From positions 15,632,588 through 15,696,587 of the forward strand of contig JADCRB010000016.1 in the NCBI GenBank assembly GCA_021464245.1: a stretch of DNA of 64,000 nucleotides, read 5' to 3'. Below the pieces are notes generated by a model. That model saw only the letters and a list, made by a program, of their open reading frames with translations, did no database searches and was not told the DNA's origin. This DNA is from Carallia brachiata. Taxonomy: Eukaryota > Streptophyta > Magnoliopsida > Malpighiales > Rhizophoraceae. A program made the translations under genes and the position numbers. Positions 62,583 through 64,000 of this stretch are shown here, one piece after another. Numbering within the stretch: position 1 is the first letter of the stretch; every line of letters starts with the position of its first letter.

Positions 62583-62630
62583 TCATATCCTCAGCTTTGG
62601 TTAAAAAAAAAAAAAACTTATATCCACAGC
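62583..62630 (+). mobile_element. Poly(A)-core micro-insertion with near-identical flanks
   Basis: TCATATCCTCAGCT (62583-62596) and TTATATCCACAGCT (62617-62630) match at 12 of 14 positions and flank ttggtt plus poly(A). The insert core is the same TTGGTTAAAA as at 44828. Confidence 0.45.
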
Positions 62631-64000
62631 TCTTATCTCCAAAACAATTGTGTTAGATTGAACCCGAAGTATAAAGATTGGTGCTTGCTATTTTTACTCA
62701 CATTTTTGATTAGTATGACACATAAATAATAATATATTACAGAAATTTATTTGCTGATTTTTTTATTTTAACTTAACCCAGTTAAATTTTTTTTTCACTC
62801 ATATTTAAAGTTGTGTTAATTTCACTCACTTAACAAATCTCTGTAAGTAAGGGATTAATGAAGAAAGGGTAAAGTTCTTTTATAAAAGGAGAGAAAAGGG
62901 TAACGGCTAAGTAATTTGGTTTCTCTAAATTTGGCATTTTGGAAAGGAGTGAGAAAAAAAATATATCGTGAAGCACTTTTGCTTCTACCAAACCATTTTA
63001 AGTAGGCGAAGGAAGCTAGCAGCGTATACGGCTGTATCTTCAGTTACTTTAGTGTTGGTGCAGTTTCAACTTTTCCCTTTATTGTCCAAACAATAAACCT
63101 TTAATGGCTGCTTAAGTGGTTGGAATTTTTTTTTTAATTTTTTTTAATTTAAACTAACTAATTGGGGGAAGAAAAGACTGTTGGAGAGATTAGATATCGA
63201 ACATCTAATTTTTCTTTTACTAGTATATTGTCAATATCATTTAAATTATAAATTTAAAGTTTAAGTGATTGGAATTTAAAAATCTAAATTATTTTGACGA
63301 GTCCAGAGAACGTATGTAAAGGTCTAAAACAAATATCAAGAAATTGGGCAATCGATTTTGTCCACATCAACATTGGAATGCATATCTACATTTTATATCA
63401 TTCATTCGATCAAACATTACAATCATACAATGACACCTACCCATCAAATCTGGATCCCTTTAAGCTTCATTATGTCATTGCAGATTGTTTGATGCGAGAC
63501 AAATGCAAATGAGGTTATAGCAACGTTAGCATAATCGGTATTAAACATTGATATCCTTATTGTTAATTGTGATTGGACATCGAACGGACGATTATATACG
63601 TGTAATCAAATGACAATATTTTTTATGTACTCATCTATATAATATCTTAATTGCTTAATGATTATTAGTTTTCTCTTCTTTTTTTTATTAAAATGAAAAA
63701 TTAAGGATAATAACTCAAAATATTTTTATGGACCCACCCATGTAATTAATTAATCTTTAACTTTCTTTTTTTATCAATTAAAATGAGAAAATAAAGATAA
63801 TAACTAATAGTATTACTAAGAATGATTATATTTTTCATAAATTTATATTTTAAATTATATTGACAATATATTAATAAAAAATTAAATTCTTGACTTTTTT
63901 TAATTATTTTATTAAAAAATAATTATGCCTTATTAAAAGAACAAATTCTAATTTTTTAGCATAATGCTGAAAAAATTTCTTTACCGCTAAACCACAGAAC

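Larger units (their letters stand above)
58058..64000. other. Gene-free right end
   Basis: Upstream of FMO-2. 58130-58340 is nearly pure A/T. ATATACGCC(TCTT) recurs four times between 58978 and 59095 around TTGGTTAAATT spacers. A candidate retroelement end lies at 59480-60652, a pyrimidine tract at 60889-61139 and a micro-insertion at 62583-62630. 61600-64000 shows no feature I recognise. Confidence 0.5.

Noticed and set aside
1..64000. CRISPR array, bacterial operon, rRNA or intact LTR retrotransposon
   Set aside because: No regularly spaced identical repeats, no Shine-Dalgarno-led gene runs, no rRNA motifs, and no long direct repeats with TG...CA ends flanking gag-pol sequence were seen.

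Overview
The window is nuclear DNA of a flowering plant, very probably a eudicot. The genes are split by GT-AG introns. The intergenic DNA is AT-rich, full of poly(A)/poly(T) runs, MITE-like elements and SINE/LINE relics. The gene families are plant-specific in form: vacuolar invertase with a 9-base mini-exon, chloroplast KAS III, GT47 glycosyltransferase, and a trehalose-6-phosphate phosphatase with an upstream peptide ORF. I cannot name the species from sequence alone. One N (54920) and one apparent single-base deletion inside an otherwise intact gene suggest a draft assembly.

Layout. 2186-7641 (-): vacuolar acid invertase, 7 exons, 653 aa. 7766-16715: gene-free, with MITE, SINE and LINE relics. 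16716-18949 (-): trehalose-6-phosphate phosphatase, 11 coding exons, 396 aa, with a 24-codon uORF in its leader (19053-19127) and a probable TATA box at 21660-21667. 21668-36090: about 14.4 kb without a recognisable gene. 36091-37437 (+): intronless GT47/exostosin glycosyltransferase, 448 aa. 37933-41717 (-): chloroplast 3-oxoacyl-ACP synthase III, 8 exons, 400 aa, convergent with the GT47 gene. 41718-46603: gene-free. 46604-49983 (-) and 54889-58057 (-): two tandem flavin-containing monooxygenases of the FMO GS-OX type. Their five internal exons have identical lengths. The first has an altered C-terminus caused by a 94-bp tandem duplication, and the second has a one-base frameshift in exon 1. 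58058-64000: no recognisable gene, only repeats and a possible retroelement end.

The genes do not form one pathway. Invertase and TPP both act in sucrose/trehalose-6-phosphate sugar metabolism, KAS III starts plastid fatty-acid synthesis, the GT47 enzyme probably decorates a cell-wall polysaccharide in the Golgi, and the FMOs are predicted S- or N-oxygenases. Their order is nevertheless informative. From memory of Arabidopsis locus numbers, invertase, KAS III and FMO GS-OX genes lie together near At1g62540-At1g62660, and a TPP and a GT47 gene are adjacent near At4g22580-At4g22590. This window therefore looks like the ancestral order, which Arabidopsis has split between chromosomes.

The observations most worth following are the TPP leader uORF (probably a known conserved-peptide uORF class), the two FMO lesions, and a recurring class of tiny poly(A)-core insertions flanked by 10-15 bp direct repeats. 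These last look like severely truncated retroposition events.
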